Positions 52,576-61,273 of a stretch of DNA of 64,000 nt are shown in pieces. The DNA is from Paenibacillus sp. 453mf. GTDB taxonomy: Bacteria; Bacillota; Bacilli; Paenibacillales; Paenibacillaceae. The number at the start of each line of letters is the position of its first letter. Within the stretch, counting starts at the first letter, position 1. The translations under genes were made by a program, and so were the position numbers. The DNA lies in the NCBI RefSeq assembly GCF_900116105.1, contig NZ_FPAC01000003.1, forward strand, positions 271,858-335,857, written 5' to 3'. Under the pieces are notes generated by a model. The model saw nothing but the letters and a program-made list of their open reading frames with translations. It made no database searches and was not told the origin of the DNA.

Positions 52576-52620
52576 AAAGGTCTGACCTCTGCGTAGTGCA
52601 GTGTCAGACCTTTGTTGTTA
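52576..52620. terminator. bidirectional terminator
   Basis: AAAGGTCTGAC (52576-52586) and GTCAGACCTTT (52603-52613) form a perfect 11-bp stem with T-rich flanks on both strands. It ends the nitroreductase gene and the O-acetylation operon. Confidence 0.82.
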
Positions 52621-52800
52621 AAAATTCATATAAATAAATTCCGTTGATTCTCCCGAGAAGAAGATGATCCCCAGCACGACGGCGATGATCACAAGCGCAC
52701 CTGCAACGGATATCAATCCATAAGCCGCGATTCGAGCTACACGAGGAATCATATCAAAGAGATCGGGCTCTGTCCGCATTTTACTGCGCTGTAATTCCAT
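52618..52800 (-). CDS. small single-span membrane protein of the O-acetylation operon
   Basis: Sixty-residue protein with a charged N-terminal part, one strong membrane helix (about 25-48) and a short outside tail. Its ATG at 52800 lies 20 bases inside the end of the SGNH-protein gene, so translation is probably coupled. I do not recognise it; small single-span partners occur in the related dlt operons (DltX), which is the nearest analogy. A second ATG at residue 8 is possible. Confidence 0.6.
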   Translation of the reverse strand: MELQRSKMRTEPDLFDMIPRVARIAAYGLISVAGALVIIAVVLGIIFFSGESTEFIYMNF

Positions 52801-53941
52801 ATTGCAACAGCCTTTCGTATAAGATTTCCCCAAAGATTCGGCTTCCTTCATCTACCATGTGGGAAGAGTCGTGATAGAATTCATGCGGTATCAGGTTGCT
52901 CCCCCCTGCATTAAATTCAATGAAGGGATAGCCGCGGGATTCAATTAACTTCTGGTAGGCCCCCATAACGGAGAAATAGTCTGTCCAGTTCAGCATGTTG
53001 TGCCGTGTAATGAGGTCCTTGTCCAGTGGAGCCGTATAGAAGACGGCCTGCTTATCATGCTTGTCCACCAAATCAAGGGTCTTGTTCATCATGGTCAGTC
53101 CGAAGCTGCTCTCAGCATCAAATGGCCTGCTCCACGTATATAGCTTGGTAAAATGCCCAACGATACCCGCCTGCTGTTCAGCCGTAAGCTGGTCATAAGG
53201 TGTATAGGGAGGCGTGTAGGCAGTTATAATGCCTTGTCTCTCATTACGCTTCGCGGTTACTTCCCGACGAAGCTTCTCAAGCGATGTACGAGTGGATAAC
53301 AGCTGATAAGTCAGTACATCGCGGTCATGATACAGCGGCCAATGGCTCAGTATTTCGGTCGTCACGAAATCATGGACGGCATTCGGTACGGACTCCTCAT
53401 TCTTGGCAGGAGAATGGCGAAGCCACGATTTTGGAATATTTTGATCCAGCTTGCTGAGTAACGAAGGGTATACGGATACCTCTGGATCGTTATCCGTAAG
53501 TGGAAGTATGCCGTAATTAATCTCATAGACGACATAATCGACTTCATCAATGATAGAGGCAAGGATGGCATACGTCTCGGCCAATCGAGCTCCCGTTAAT
53601 CCGAGATTCAGCACGCGCTTGTCGCTTAGGTGAACCTGCAGTACGCCGGAAGTCGTGTTGCTGCTGTCTTTTACCGTTGTCCCATACACAGTGGAAGCTC
53701 CGAACAGCCCAATCCATGGCTTATGGTCATCCGGCTGGGCCTGTAAATGCTCAATCCACAGCGGTGTATATACAATGGAATCATAGGCAGGCACCCTCAG
53801 CTCCTCTTCTGCGTAGGAAACGATCTCCTGCTCTGACTCTTCAACAGCATGACCAGCCCATAAGGTTATAGCGCATAGACCAAGGACAGCGAGGGTCAGC
53901 ATCGCCATTGTCATTTTTTTAATAGGAAGCTTGTTTAACAT
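52781..53941 (-). CDS. SGNH-type (AlgJ/DltD-like) surface polymer O-acetylation protein
   Basis: Membrane-anchored, extracytoplasmic protein of 386 residues. After an N-terminal helix (about 10-30) it has the SGNH blocks IGLFGASTVYGT (nucleophile Ser), LNLGLTGARLAETYAIL (Gly block) and FYHDSSHMVDEG (Asp-x-x-His). Such proteins take acyl groups delivered through an MBOAT partner and place them on a wall polysaccharide. The MBOAT gene lies 18 bases upstream. Function in O-acetylation is inferred from the pair. Confidence 0.8.
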   Translation of the reverse strand: MLNKLPIKKMTMAMLTLAVLGLCAITLWAGHAVEESEQEIVSYAEEELRVPAYDSIVYTPLWIEHLQAQPDDHKPWIGLFGASTVYGTTVKDSSNTTSGVLQVHLSDKRVLNLGLTGARLAETYAILASIIDEVDYVVYEINYGILPLTDNDPEVSVYPSLLSKLDQNIPKSWLRHSPAKNEESVPNAVHDFVTTEILSHWPLYHDRDVLTYQLLSTRTSLEKLRREVTAKRNERQGIITAYTPPYTPYDQLTAEQQAGIVGHFTKLYTWSRPFDAESSFGLTMMNKTLDLVDKHDKQAVFYTAPLDKDLITRHNMLNWTDYFSVMGAYQKLIESRGYPFIEFNAGGSNLIPHEFYHDSSHMVDEGSRIFGEILYERLLQYGITAQ

Positions 53942-53959
53942 GATCTTACATCCTCACTC

Positions 53960-55156
53960 TCAGGAGCCAAGACCAAATAGTCTTAGCATTAAATCCATTC
54001 CATCCGATACGGGCAGCATGAAGAACACCCGGCTCAGGGTGACGCCAAAAAAAGTAATGCCGACGGCAAACAGCGTCGTTCCAGGTTTAAGCCAGACCGG
54101 CACGGGCCTCACAAGGGGCTTGACCTCCTTGATAAAGAAACGATGAATACAGAGCATCACGCCGTGAAACATTCCCCAAACGACGAAGTTCCAGGCTGCA
54201 CCATGCCACATTCCTGACACGGTCATCGTGCACATCAGGTTTAAATAAATCCGTGCTTTGGATACGCGGCTTCCCCCGAGCGGAAAGTAGACGTACCTAG
54301 TCAGCCAGGAGCCCAGTGAGATATGCCAACGATTCCAGAACTCGGCAATGCTGCGTGCCAGATAGGGATTGCGGAAATTCTCCGGTATTACGATGCCGAA
54401 TAAACGTGCCGTCCCGATTGCAATATCCGAGTAGCCCGAGAAGTCAAAATAAATAACGAAGGTGTAGGCGATCAGCGATACCCATAGTGTCCATGTGTCC
54501 GCACCGCTTATTCCCTCAGGTGAATAAACAGGCTGAGCAAGGATGTCAAGGGAAGCGGCCAGCACCAGCTTTTTGAATAAACCAAACCCGATACGGAGGA
54601 TGCCGTTTCGAACATTGCTCCATTGAAAAGCTGCCGTCAGCTGAGGGTAGAACTGTTGAAACTGTTTGATGGGGCCAGCCACCATCGTCGGAAAGAAGAA
54701 GAGAAACGCCAGGAAGCTCACAGGCTTATGCTGTGGCAAATTCCCTCGTTTCTTCTCAACGACATAATGAATCAGCTCAAAGGTAAAATAAGAGATTCCG
54801 AGAGGCAATATGAGATCATCTACGGTGGGAAGGGAAGGCTCATTTATAAATCCGAATAAGCTGTTCACCATGCTGCCCAGCCGGCTGCCGTATTTATAAT
54901 ATCCGAGCACTAGGACAATTAGAATTATGGTCGCAGGATAGACCCAGCGTTTACCGCGTTTGATAGATCTATGAATCAGCAGGAAGGCAATGATCGCCTC
55001 TGCGAGCAGCAGTAGGACAAATGCGCCTGCATAATAGGAATAAAATGAAATTCCCGCTGCAATGAGAACAAGCGGTCTGATCCGATGAGGGCTGATATAG
55101 TACAGGACAATTGCTGCGAGTACAAATAGCCAATATAACCAGTCTGTGTACATCAT
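53960..55156 (-). CDS. MBOAT family O-acyltransferase (AlgI/DltB-like)
   Basis: Membrane-bound acyltransferase of 398 residues with about ten helices. FFPTMVAGPIKQFQQF, YFDFSGYSDIAIGTARLFGI, EFWNRWHISLGSWLTRYVYFPLGGSR and the catalytic-His region VSGMWHGAAWNFVVWGMFHG are the AlgI/DltB signatures. It should move acyl (probably acetyl) groups across the membrane for transfer by the next protein. First gene of a three-gene operon. No D-alanine-activating dltA or dltC is present, so acetylation is more likely than D-alanylation. Confidence 0.9.
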   Translation of the reverse strand: MMYTDWLYWLFVLAAIVLYYISPHRIRPLVLIAAGISFYSYYAGAFVLLLLAEAIIAFLLIHRSIKRGKRWVYPATIILIVLVLGYYKYGSRLGSMVNSLFGFINEPSLPTVDDLILPLGISYFTFELIHYVVEKKRGNLPQHKPVSFLAFLFFFPTMVAGPIKQFQQFYPQLTAAFQWSNVRNGILRIGFGLFKKLVLAASLDILAQPVYSPEGISGADTWTLWVSLIAYTFVIYFDFSGYSDIAIGTARLFGIVIPENFRNPYLARSIAEFWNRWHISLGSWLTRYVYFPLGGSRVSKARIYLNLMCTMTVSGMWHGAAWNFVVWGMFHGVMLCIHRFFIKEVKPLVRPVPVWLKPGTTLFAVGITFFGVTLSRVFFMLPVSDGMDLMLRLFGLGS

Positions 55157-55334
55157 GTTTTTTAAGTTTCCACCATTTCTGATTGAGCAATGCTCAATCT
55201 ATCATAACTCGATCATAAATTCATTGATTCGGTTCACTTGATATTTATTCAAATTTCAGGCAGGAAGTGCCAAATATAAATTTTACCGCAAAGATGGACA
55301 GGCTGCCAACCACATTATATGGAATAACAGGATG

Positions 55335-55451
55335 GAATTAATTACACAACTTATTTAACAAAGAAATTGAAACTACATATAGACAAACTACACCGTTTTG
55401 ATCTATATATACTCTTGATTAAAGCAACTTGGGGTCTTATGAAATTGATTC
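55335..55451. mobile_element. MITE-like element, copy B
   Basis: The 117-bp stretch ends in an exact TTATGAAATTGATTC (55437-55451) and begins with the degenerate inverted copy GAATTAATTACACAA (55335-55349). The right 83 bases match copy A without gaps. Non-coding. Confidence 0.55.
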
Positions 55452-55493
55452 GGATAGCAGAAAAAAAGCCGGATTCAGGAGTGTTATCCGCAT

Positions 55494-55524
55494 AAAAAAG
55501 CCCGCAGTATCATACTGCGAGCTT
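55494..55524 (-). terminator. terminator of the aldo/keto reductase gene
   Basis: On the minus strand AGCTCGCAGTAT pairs with ATACTGCGGGCT and is followed by TTTTTTA. Confidence 0.82.
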
Positions 55525-55539
55525 GATAGATCGAGACAA

Positions 55540-56469
55540 TTAGGAAAAGATATGGCCGATCTCTGCAATTTCCGCTTCGTTCAGCTTCACTTCGAGTGTC
55601 TTCAGGTTGTTCAGTACTTGTTCAGGCCGCTTCGCACCAGGGATCAGTGCGTCGACAGAGTCCCGCGTCAAATACCATGCGAGCACCAGATGAGCGACCT
55701 CAACGCCTTTATGATCTGCAATCTTGCGAATTTGCTCTACTTTTTCAAGATTATGCAGATAGCGCTCTCCCTGAAATTCAGGATTGTCCTTCCTAAAGTC
55801 ATCGAAGCGGGTATCCTTCGTATATTTGCCGCCAAGAAGACCCGATACAAGCGGGAAGTAAGGGATGAACGTAATCTGATTAGCCGCTGTATAAGGCAGG
55901 ATCTCACGTTCTACCTCGCGATTGAGCAGATTGTATTCGGATTGAAGGACATCGACGTAACCATCCTTGTTCGCTTGCTTCAGCTGTTCCATAGAGAAGT
56001 TTGATACTCCGATAGATCTTATTTTCCCTTGGTCCTTAAGCTCCTTCAGAGCCCCAACCGCTTCATCCTTCGGCGTGTCCTCATCCGGAAAGTGAATATA
56101 ATACAGATCAATATAATCGGTCTGGAGTCGATTCAAGCTGTCCTCCACCTGCTGCTTCAGAAAGGAAGGGGAGTTATTCGGTGCATAATTGTTATTCTCA
56201 TCATGGGCGCCCTTCGTTGCAATGACGACTTGATTGCGGGCTCCCAGCTCTTTAATGACTTGTCCGATCAGCTCCTCCGAACGTCTTGGACCGTAGATAA
56301 AAGCTGTATCAATCAGGTTAACACCGTTTTGGATAGCAGTGCGAATGACCTCTTTTCCTGCCTCTTCATCCAGATTGGGATACAGATTATGTCCCCCGAC
56401 CGCATTAGCTCCGAGTCCGATAGGATTTACATACAGTTCTGATTTACCGAGCTGCGTTGATGTAGTCAA
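55540..56469 (-). CDS. aldo/keto reductase
   Basis: NADPH-dependent oxidoreductase of 309 residues with a TIM-barrel fold. [20 protein letters not shown] contains the catalytic Asp and Tyr, IATKGAH the Lys, and [11 protein letters not shown] the His; [19 protein letters not shown] and [15 protein letters not shown] are the usual cofactor-binding parts. AAAAGGAGGC precedes the ATG. It resembles general stress-type or sugar aldehyde reductases; substrate unknown. It shares the upstream 16-mer ATCCATACTATATGAA (minus strand) with the FAD oxidoreductase gene at 61 kb. Confidence 0.92.
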   Translation of the reverse strand: MTTSTQLGKSELYVNPIGLGANAVGGHNLYPNLDEEAGKEVIRTAIQNGVNLIDTAFIYGPRRSEELIGQVIKELGARNQVVIATKGAHDENNNYAPNNSPSFLKQQVEDSLNRLQTDYIDLYYIHFPDEDTPKDEAVGALKELKDQGKIRSIGVSNFSMEQLKQANKDGYVDVLQSEYNLLNREVEREILPYTAANQITFIPYFPLVSGLLGGKYTKDTRFDDFRKDNPEFQGERYLHNLEKVEQIRKIADHKGVEVAHLVLAWYLTRDSVDALIPGAKRPEQVLNNLKTLEVKLNEAEIAEIGHIFS

Positions 56470-56545
56470 TTCATTAGCCTCCTTTTTTCATATAGTATGG
56501 ATAAGTTCTCCCCTTACTATTCTAAAGGGTGCAGTTACGTAAAGC

Positions 56546-56575
56546 AAAAAAACCTCTGCCTTGGACGAGGAGAGG
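56546..56575 (-). terminator. terminator of the LiaI-like gene
   Basis: On the minus strand CCTCTCC pairs with GGCAGAGG, followed by TTTTTTT. Confidence 0.7.
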
Positions 56576-56623
56576 CTTGCCGATGTAATATGTAGCCGAA
56601 GCCGAATAGACGTCTGACAAATA

Positions 56624-57145
56624 TCATGAATAGAAATGCGGTTTCTTTTTGCGGCGAAACAGAACCAATACTCCACCCACGATGAGAATCAGCGCAATGA
56701 AAGGCTGGACGACGGAGAATCGATTCAGCATGGAGCCAAGTGAGAACGCAATGAAGAAGATGAAGGACAAGGCGGTTAGAATGTTGATCGGAATCAGCAA
56801 ATATTTGTTTCGGCTGCCGAACCAATACAGCTCAAACAGCCCGGCTGCGACCGCAAGAATAAAGCCCGGCCACATCGTGATCCAGCTGTCGGTTACAATA
56901 GCAATCTGGCAGGTCAGTCCTGCGATGAGCAAGATCCCCCCGGGTACGAGCAGCCCGATGCCTCTTCCGATCAGCGAGAAATAAAGCCAGTGAAAAAAGA
57001 TGCCCAGCGGGATGATGAAAAAGGATGGCCAGAAGTAGGCGAAGATGGAGCCGGTTCCGAGATGTTTACCTGAGTTGAGCAGCAGGAACACACCGACGAT
57101 AATGAGCAGCGGGGCGAATAGACTTGCTTTGTTTTTAATGCTCAA
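56624..57145 (-). CDS. LiaI/LiaF-type multi-span membrane protein
   Basis: Membrane protein of 173 residues with about six short hydrophobic segments in pairs, repeated as LFAPLLIIVGVFLLLNSG near the start and FIALILIVGGVLVLFRRKKK at the end, a pattern of the DUF5668/LiaI-LiaF membrane domain. The basic tail follows the last helix. AGGAGAG precedes the ATG. Monocistronic. These proteins are often induced by envelope stress, but nothing here shows that. Confidence 0.65.
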   Translation of the reverse strand: MSIKNKASLFAPLLIIVGVFLLLNSGKHLGTGSIFAYFWPSFFIIPLGIFFHWLYFSLIGRGIGLLVPGGILLIAGLTCQIAIVTDSWITMWPGFILAVAAGLFELYWFGSRNKYLLIPINILTALSFIFFIAFSLGSMLNRFSVVQPFIALILIVGGVLVLFRRKKKPHFYS

Positions 57146-57311
57146 GGCTAGACTCTCCTTTCCTCTAAATTTTATCTAACCAGAATCTTATCATACATAA
57201 TATATGGTGTAATCGGTCTTAAGAAAGTGAAGGAGCCTGGACTTAAGTCTAGTATAATTTAGATGAATACCTCGGGAGATCGGGATGATGATGATTCTCT
57301 TTTATTCGAAT

Positions 57312-57341
57312 AAATAAAGCAAGCCGCCAAGGGCAGCCTGC
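57312..57341 (-). terminator. terminator of the DUF2798 remnant
   Basis: On the minus strand GCAGGCTGCC pairs with GGCGGCTTGC and is followed by TTTATTT. Confidence 0.65.
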
Positions 57342-57354
57342 TCTATTATTCGTA

Positions 57355-57744
57355 TCACTCCGGCTGAAGCTGAGGTGATGGTTTAATGAACTTTGTTAGC
57401 AAGAACCGTGAGACAGGTCCTACGATCAGCAGTTGTGCAGGGAGTGCAGCAATAATGTTTAAGCCCGCTGTTTTGAGGTAAGCTGTGAGAATAGAACCCT
57501 CACTTCCCATTCCCACCATTACAGATTTCATTATCATGCCATATATAGACATGATAAGAACCATCATCGGCACCATGCATACGGCGATGGCCAGAATGGA
57601 GTTAATTGGCTTCGATTTATCATAAGGCAAAGAAAATGCCAGTTTACGCGCACTTGGTCCCACGATAGACTCTGCGAGAAAAGCAACAATAAAGGTTATG
57701 ATAAATTGAACATAAAGATTATGATATATGACACACTGCCAGCC
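57355..57744 (-). pseudogene. DUF2798-like membrane protein, 5'-truncated
   Basis: The frame reads NLYVQFIITFIVAFLAES, IVGPSARKLAFSLPYDK and, after two helices, LLIVGPVSRFLLTKF, which is the doubled helix-plus-IVGP pattern of DUF2798 proteins. Homology continues upstream of the only usable start (GTG at 57663, 102 codons) in frame to about 57744, where a TGA stands, and the first helix expected for the family is missing. So it looks like a gene that lost its 5' end, next to two other broken genes. A short functional version from GTG 57663 cannot be excluded. Confidence 0.55.
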
Positions 57745-57792
57745 TCATAAGTGACGATTTTGTGTCTTTTTTAAAAGGATTAGTCTTAGCCG

Positions 57793-57900
57793 TTAAGTTG
57801 ATTCATCAAATTCGGTCATATAACGGGTGCCATGGACCTCATTTTTGGGGCTTACTTTTTCAATGCGAGCCAAGTCATCAGGAGTCAGCTCAATCACCAG
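57793..57900 (-). pseudogene. C-terminal remnant of an aldo/keto reductase gene
   Basis: On the minus strand the frame reads VIELTPDDLARIEKVSPK, then NEVHGTRYMTEF and a stop at 57793. This is the characteristic C-terminus of one aldo/keto reductase subgroup (ELTxEDLxRIxxxxPKxxxxGxRY). No reductase sequence continues upstream, because the AraC gene begins immediately. It does not match the end of the intact reductase at 55.5 kb. Confidence 0.6.
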
Positions 57901-57920
57901 TAATAAAAGGAGGCAAGTGT

Positions 57921-58950
57921 ATGACATCGCAAACATCTGCGCGTATTAAATTTCCCTCGGGATTCTGGTCCGGCTTCAACAGTTAGGAATCGATCCTCTG
58001 GACGTAGCTCGCAAAGCACGACTGCCGCTTACAGTCATCACTGAGCCGAAAGTCACCACTAGCGAGTACTATGCAATCTGGCAGTCTTATTCAGATCTTG
58101 CAGGCGATATTGCCGGAAGTATCATCGGACTTGCTCAAGCCTTTGAAACCACACAATATCCACCGGCTGTCTTGGCGACATACCATGCTCACGATTATCG
58201 CGATGCTCTTTACAGAATGGCCAGGTACAAACAAATGTGTCCTCCTGAAGGCCTGCGTGTTACCGAGGCAGGCGAGGACTGTATTGTCGAGCTGGAGTGG
58301 CAGCATACGGACGAGCTTGGTCCACCGGTATTGGTTGGTATAACGCTCGCATACCTTCTGGAGCTGGGGCGCCGGGGAACAGGGCGTGAATTGACAGCAC
58401 GCTGTGTTGAATTTGTGAATCCCATGGGTAATGTGCAGACATTGGAAGCTTATTTCGGATGTCCTGTCCGGGCAGGTAGAGACAGAAACCGGATTACACT
58501 GTGGCGACAGGACTTGGATCTTCCTTTTATATCATATAACGAAGAGCTGCTTGAAATTCTGACCCCGGTGATGGATCGAACGCTGGATGAGGAGCTGCAT
58601 AACCGTTCGATTACCGAGACGGTGAAATGGATGATGAAACGGAGCCTTATGGGGGGCATCCTGACATGCAGACTGTGGCGAAGGAGCTTAATATGAGCGG
58701 ACGAACACTTCAGCGCAGGCTTACTGATGAAGGTACGAGCTTTAAGGGGCTATTAACGCAAACGAGACATGAGCAGGCAAGGGCATATCTGGCCGATCCC
58801 TTGCTTGAGATCACAGAAGTGGCTTTCTTGGTTGGCTACGAGGACCAGAATTCGTTTTACCGTGCTTTCCGCCAATGGGAAGGAGATACCCCTTCTCATT
58901 GGCGTTCCGAACATCTAAGTAATGGGAAGAAGAGGTTTTTTGGCGTGTAA
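57921..58950 (+). pseudogene. AraC family regulator with arabinose-binding-type domain, two frameshifts
   Basis: Start ATG 57921 has AAAAGGAGG upstream. The first frame (TSARIKFPSGFWSGF) hits TAG at 57984; restoring one base near 57973 (GGCTT to GGCCTT) continues as LQQLGIDPLDVARKARL and runs to about 58655, through a domain of the Arabinose-bd (OruR-like) type. A second one-base loss in the G6 run at 58651-58656 shifts into the frame DMQTVAKELNMSGRTLQRRL, the AraC helix-turn-helix, which ends at 58950 (FLVGYEDQNSFYRAFRQW). Restored length is about 343 residues, normal for the family. Both lesions shorten homopolymers, so assembly error is an alternative to true inactivation. Confidence 0.82.
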
Positions 58951-59067
58951 TGCAAGAAGTTTGACGTCCTGAGCCAGTTACATGATCAGCCTCACAAGGT
59001 AATATAATCCCTATCGCATCGATGGTTTTGCGAGTCTATCTAATAAACAACTTAGGGGAAATGCATT

Positions 59068-59862
59068 ATGGATATGGGATTACACAATAAGACTGCTTTA
59101 ATTACGGGATCAACGAAGGGTATAGGGAAGGCCATTGCTTTTGAACTTGCTAGAGAAGGCGTGAACGTACTCATCAATGGAAGAAATAACGAAGAGGTAG
59201 AACAGACGGTAAATGAAGTTCGGTCGCAATTTCCAACAACTTCTCCTCAAAATGCCACTGCCGATATTGTAGATGCTAAACAGATAGAGGCTCTGTATGA
59301 GAAATATCCACATGTGGATATCCTGGTTAACAATGTGGGAATCTATGAAATCATGCCATATGAGGACGTAGACGATGCAACTTGGGAAAAATACTTTCGT
59401 ACCAATGTACTTGCAGCAAACGGCCTGTCTAAATTTTATTTACCTAAAATGCTGAAAAACGAATTTGGCCGCATGATCTTTATTGCGAGTGAGGAGGCAG
59501 TGATGCCCTCAGGTCGAATGCCACAGTATTGCATGACCAAATCGATGCTGCTGTCTCTATCGAAAAGTCTGTCCAAATTAACGGCAGGCACCGAAGTGAC
59601 AGTCAATACAATTATGCCGGGACCGACATTATCGGAACATGTACAGCAGATCATTGAGGGGATTTATGCTGACGATAATATGACTTTCTCGGAAAAGGAG
59701 AAACAATTTATGGCATCAAACCTGCCTCAATCGGAGATTCAGCGATTCATCAGACCGATGGAAATTGGCAGACTAGCTGCATTTATCAGCAGTCCTTTTG
59801 CTTCCGCATTTAAAGGCTCTCCTATCCGTATGGATGGGGGGATGGTGCCGACTATTTTTTAA
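59068..59862 (+). CDS. SDR family oxidoreductase
   Basis: Short-chain dehydrogenase of 264 residues. TALITGSTKGIGKAIA is the TGxxxGxG cofactor site, NNVGIYE the stabilising motif; the catalytic Ser lies in FIASEEAV and the YCMTK motif supplies Tyr and Lys. The C-terminal SPFASAFKGSPIRMDGG is standard. It lies after the broken AraC gene, which may have regulated it. GGGGAAATG upstream is a weak binding site. Substrate unknown. Confidence 0.92.
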   Translation: MDMGLHNKTALITGSTKGIGKAIAFELAREGVNVLINGRNNEEVEQTVNEVRSQFPTTSPQNATADIVDAKQIEALYEKYPHVDILVNNVGIYEIMPYEDVDDATWEKYFRTNVLAANGLSKFYLPKMLKNEFGRMIFIASEEAVMPSGRMPQYCMTKSMLLSLSKSLSKLTAGTEVTVNTIMPGPTLSEHVQQIIEGIYADDNMTFSEKEKQFMASNLPQSEIQRFIRPMEIGRLAAFISSPFASAFKGSPIRMDGGMVPTIF

Positions 59863-59901
59863 TGTAGTCTGTAATTATATATTTCTGTGGAAGATTAGTT
59901 C

Positions 59902-59959
59902 AAATAAACAGGTTGCAGCTATCGTGTACTTCTTGCGATGGCTGCCGCCTGTTTATTTT
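59902..59959. terminator. bidirectional terminator between SDR and FAD oxidoreductase genes
   Basis: AAATAAACAGG (59902-59912) pairs with CCTGTTTATTT (59948-59958), with an inner GCAGC/GCTGC and ATCG/CGAT stem, T-rich on both strands. Confidence 0.82.
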
Positions 59960-59968
59960 GTATAAGGG

Positions 59969-61192
59969 TTATTTCTGCGAAAGTGGTCTGGTGTTCAGAT
60001 AGATGCTGAGGTCAGGGCTAGAGCCTTCGGTAATGACATCGGCCAATATTCTGGATAGGACCGCATTATATACGATGGCGTTATCTCCGTAGGCCATCAC
60101 CATGTGACAGTGTGGATACGCTTCATACTGGCCAACCATGGGAAGACCGTCATGCGTTACGCTCAAGAAGCCGCCAAGCCAATATTCGGGCTCTGCCGGG
60201 ATATCCGGAAACAGCTTGTGAAATGCCTCCATCAACTTGTCCCGGCTCCGCATGATTTTGCTATCTCTAGCCTCAGGGATGGTAGTATCTTTATCCATTC
60301 CGCCAATGATGACGCGATGATCCGGTGTTGTCCGCAGATAGACATAAGGACGTGCGGTTTCCCAGATTAATGTGCGCTTATACCAGCTGGAGAGGTCAGG
60401 CACCGGCTTGGTGATCACAGCGTAGGAGCTGACCATAACGGCATTCTTCTCCGATTGGAAATCACGATTCTCATTACCTGCAGCGATAATGACATGCTCT
60501 GCCTTGATCTGGTGCCGACGAGGAGCAGCGGTATAGAAGACAGCATCCTTAATATCCTTTCTTCTTCCCGTAATTTCAGTCTCACCGTAAATGGAGCCGC
60601 CCAAAGACTTCACCTTCTCAAGTAATCCATATACGAATTGGAGCGGGTTCAGCTCAGCCTCGTTGTAGCTATACAGCGCTGCTGGTTTCCGGAAAGGATA
60701 TACAGCTCTGATCTGTTCCTCATTCCATAACTCGACTTGAAGGCCGAGCCTGCTCAGGAAGTCGTACTCCTTATGAATGGAGGGAATATCTTCTGTGAAG
60801 GAAGCGTAATACAGGCTGTCTCTGCGAACAAACTGTGCATTGATCGGCAGCTTCGTACAAATGTCTTCCAGCTCATTCAGCGCTTGCCAGCATAGGTGTA
60901 TATGCCTTGAGATGATCTGTTCACCAAAGTGGTTGGCCAGTGTAACGAAGCTCTTCTCACCCGATAGCTGGATAACGGCTGTATTGGCGCTCGTACTGCC
61001 TTCACCGATCCTGCGTTTATCTACGACGGCCACCTTTAATCCCCGCTCAGCAAGATGATAGGCACACAGAGATCCTGAAATACCTGCTCCGATAACGAGT
61101 ACGTCACACTGAATATCCTCTGCTAGAGGCGGGTAAACCGGAGGATTGCTGACGGTTGTGGGCCAGAATAATTTACCGCTTTGCAAATCCAT
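59969..61192 (-). CDS. FAD-dependent oxidoreductase (DAO/glycine oxidase type)
   Basis: Flavoprotein of 407 residues. DVLVIGAGISGSLCAYHLAERGLKVAVVDKRRIGEGSTSANTA is the FAD-binding Rossmann start of the D-amino-acid/glycine oxidase and GlpD-like DAO superfamily, and VTHDGLPMVGQY plus YGDNAIVYNAVLSRILAD the C-terminal FAD contacts. I choose the ATG at 61192 because AGGGAGAG precedes it; an upstream ATG at 61228 has none. No Rieske domain follows, unlike some relatives. Substrate probably an amine; not determinable. Confidence 0.88.
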   Translation of the reverse strand: MDLQSGKLFWPTTVSNPPVYPPLAEDIQCDVLVIGAGISGSLCAYHLAERGLKVAVVDKRRIGEGSTSANTAVIQLSGEKSFVTLANHFGEQIISRHIHLCWQALNELEDICTKLPINAQFVRRDSLYYASFTEDIPSIHKEYDFLSRLGLQVELWNEEQIRAVYPFRKPAALYSYNEAELNPLQFVYGLLEKVKSLGGSIYGETEITGRRKDIKDAVFYTAAPRRHQIKAEHVIIAAGNENRDFQSEKNAVMVSSYAVITKPVPDLSSWYKRTLIWETARPYVYLRTTPDHRVIIGGMDKDTTIPEARDSKIMRSRDKLMEAFHKLFPDIPAEPEYWLGGFLSVTHDGLPMVGQYEAYPHCHMVMAYGDNAIVYNAVLSRILADVITEGSSPDLSIYLNTRPLSQK

Positions 61193-61273
61193 ATCTAGTC
61201 TCTCCCTTGATTCATGAAGTTGGTTCATATAGTATGGATTTTTTGCAGCACCTCAATGCAAGTCACTTGAAGC

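Larger units (their letters stand above)
55157..55539. other. intergenic region with MITE-like element
   Basis: Holds the promoter side of the MBOAT operon, MITE-like copy B (55335-55451) and the terminator of the aldo/keto reductase gene. No gene seen. Confidence 0.55.

Noticed and set aside
57793-57812. another copy of the 15-bp motif (AAGTTGATTCATCAA)
   Set aside because: It overlaps the codons of the aldo/keto reductase remnant and matches only the right half of the motif.
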